From contig CALBPX010000077.1 in NCBI GenBank assembly GCA_937899055.1, positions 1 through 50,529 on the forward strand: a stretch of 50,529 bases of DNA. Direction: 5' to 3'. Of this stretch, positions 49,263 through 50,529 are shown piece after piece. The first letter of the stretch is position 1. Each line of letters opens with the position of its first letter. A model generated the notes under the pieces. The model saw nothing but the letters and a program-made list of their open reading frames with translations, made no database searches and was not told where the DNA came from. Source of the DNA: an uncultured Bacteroidales bacterium (GTDB lineage: Bacteria > Bacteroidota > Bacteroidia > Bacteroidales > UBA932). Made by a program: the position numbers and the translations under genes.

Positions 49263-50503
49263 ATGACTCTCGAACAAAAATACATTGCGTCAACATCTCT
49301 TGGCCACCGCAAAAGATATGCTCAGTTCTTCACACCAGAAAAGATTGCTGAGTTTATGTGTCAATGGGTGTTACAGGGAAAGCAGAAAACTCGTGTTCTC
49401 GAACCAGCATACGGTTTGGGAATCTTTTCGCGCATCCTTGCCCAGAAAACGACTCTACCTGTTGATGCGTACGAAATTGATGGACAAATTTTTGCAAGTG
49501 CAGTTGCTGTTTGTCCAAACGGAGTGAATCTTAGGAATGAAGATTATTTTGCGAGTGATTGGGATGCAAAATATGATGCTATTGTTTGTAATCCTCCATA
49601 TCTGAAATTTCACGATTACGACAATGCTACTTATATTCCAGATGTAAACAATCATTTAGGAATAAAGCTTAATGGCTTCACTAACCTCTATACTCTGTTC
49701 CTCCTAAAATCGATCTCACAGTTGCAAGAAGGTGGGCGTCTGGCATACATTATTCCCTCAGAGTTTCTCAATTCCGATTATGGTGTAGAGGTAAAAAACG
49801 CTTTGCTTGAGAGTAATACTCTGCATCACATAATAGTTGTCGATTTTACAGAATGTGCTTTTGACGGTGCTTTAACAACTGCTTGCATTCTCCTTTGTGA
49901 AAGAACTACCGGTTCAGTAAGTGTACGTTTCTCATTAGTCAACAGCATAGAAGGGTTAAACACTTGTTTAAAGGAATATACAGAATACAACACTTCGGAT
50001 CTTGATGCAAACATAAAGTGGAAATCATACTATGAGGAAGGTAATGGTTGTAAATACAATAATCTTGTGCCATTCTCTAAGTTTGCCAAGGTTTCGCGTG
50101 GTATTGCCACCGGTTCAAACGATTTTTTACGTTCAAGCCTTCAAAAGCAGATGACTATAATATTCCCGAAGAGTGCTTGATGCCATGTATCTGTAAAGCT
50201 GTAGATGCTCCGCAGATTTTTTTTACTCAGAAAGAATTTACAAATTTGATTAACGGTAATAAGGCCGTCTATCTATTCAACGGTGGTGCTGCCCCAAACA
50301 ACAAAAATGTGCGGAGGTACATACGTCTTGGTGAAGAATCAGAAATCAATAAGCGTTATCTTACAACAAGTCGTTCTCCCTGGTATGCTATTGAAAATCG
50401 GCCTCCTGCGCCAATATGGGTTTCTGTCTTCAACAGAAGTGGCTTGCGTTTCATTCGCAACGAAGCAAATATTTATAACTCAAGTTTCGCAAGTGAAAAA
50501 TAA
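49263..50503 (+). pseudogene. frameshifted, truncated Eco57I-like adenine-specific DNA methyltransferase
   Basis: The first frame (49263-50180, 305 codons) has the SAM motif LEPAYGLGIF, the catalytic NPPY (Asn110) in VCNPPYLKF and the FTPEKIAEFM start of N6-adenine methylases in type I/II R-M systems. After a T6 run at 50123-50128 this frame ends, and the homologous protein continues in the +2 frame (FTFKPSKADDYNIPEECLMPCICKAVDAPQIFF..) to 50503; one extra T would restore a single ORF. A C-terminal part (target-recognition region) is missing after FIRNEANI. Composition is AT-richer than upstream genes. No restriction enzyme is visible. Likely an acquired, decaying or phase-variable gene. Confidence 0.85.
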
Positions 50504-50529
50504 TTGAAATAAAAAGGCTAAAGGTTTTG

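Noticed and set aside
1..50529. CRISPR arrays, rRNA genes, insertion sequences, integrases
   Set aside because: I saw no regularly spaced repeats, rRNA sequence, transposase or recombinase motif.

Overview
The window is a bacterial chromosome segment from a member of the Bacteroidales (Bacteroidota). The evidence is a SusC/SusD outer-membrane pair, many promoters of the Bacteroidota type (TAnnTTTG in place of a sigma-70 -10 box), a type 2 isoleucyl-tRNA synthetase followed by a TraR/DksA-like gene and lspA, a Bacteroidota-type IspH, and an NtrX/NtrY-like sigma-54 pair. I cannot fix the genus from the sequence. Most of the window is core genome with densely packed genes.

Layout. 1-1.2 kb: 5' part of dnaX (minus strand, cut by the window edge), then a small ECF-type membrane protein. 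1.85-2.68 kb: a gene-free, degenerate-looking stretch. 2.7-10 kb (plus strand): lipoproteins, OsmC, a secreted esterase, an OmpA-like lipoprotein, an M16 protease and an O-methyltransferase. 10-15.7 kb (minus strand): a GT2 glycosyltransferase, a zinc-ribbon membrane protein, two paralogous secreted proteins, a transglutaminase-like lipoprotein, efp and ispH. 15.75-22.3 kb: cmk, an NtrX-like sigma-54 regulator, a DUF4783-like protein, rlmH and a very large NtrY-like sensor kinase. 22.3-23.8 kb: a MalY/PatB-type aminotransferase and tRNA-Pro(CGG). 23.8-28.4 kb: an enzyme-less susC/susD pair. 28.4-32.5 kb (minus strand): the engB-prs-nadE-small membrane protein-der operon. 32.6-37.3 kb (plus strand): xseA-xseB-ribF, greA, HIT protein and a DUF4369/redoxin-like lipoprotein. 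37.3-43.5 kb (minus strand): tsaB, adaptor, TolC, then a peptide-export locus. 43.6-49 kb: cvpA, then ileS-traR-lspA. 49-50.5 kb: an AT-richer, broken DNA methyltransferase that looks acquired.

The most interesting system lies at 37,989-43,451. A C39-peptidase ABC exporter (PCAT) is followed directly by two small genes. Each encodes a peptide with a double-glycine leader and a short helix-like core of about 43 and 49 residues. A 59-aa single-TM protein lies upstream behind a palindrome, and a terminator-like hairpin sits before the exporter. A TolC/HlyD pair with its own promoter lies directly downstream. Together these genes can form a complete inner-membrane-to-outside path for a two-peptide bacteriocin or signalling peptide.

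A second pattern spans the whole window. The 8-mer TCAGCGAT occurs about 23 times on the two strands against about 1.5 expected, in several reading frames and on both strands. It is absent from the susCD locus and from the acquired methylase region. It looks like a genome-wide DNA word (uptake, Chi-like or methylation-related).
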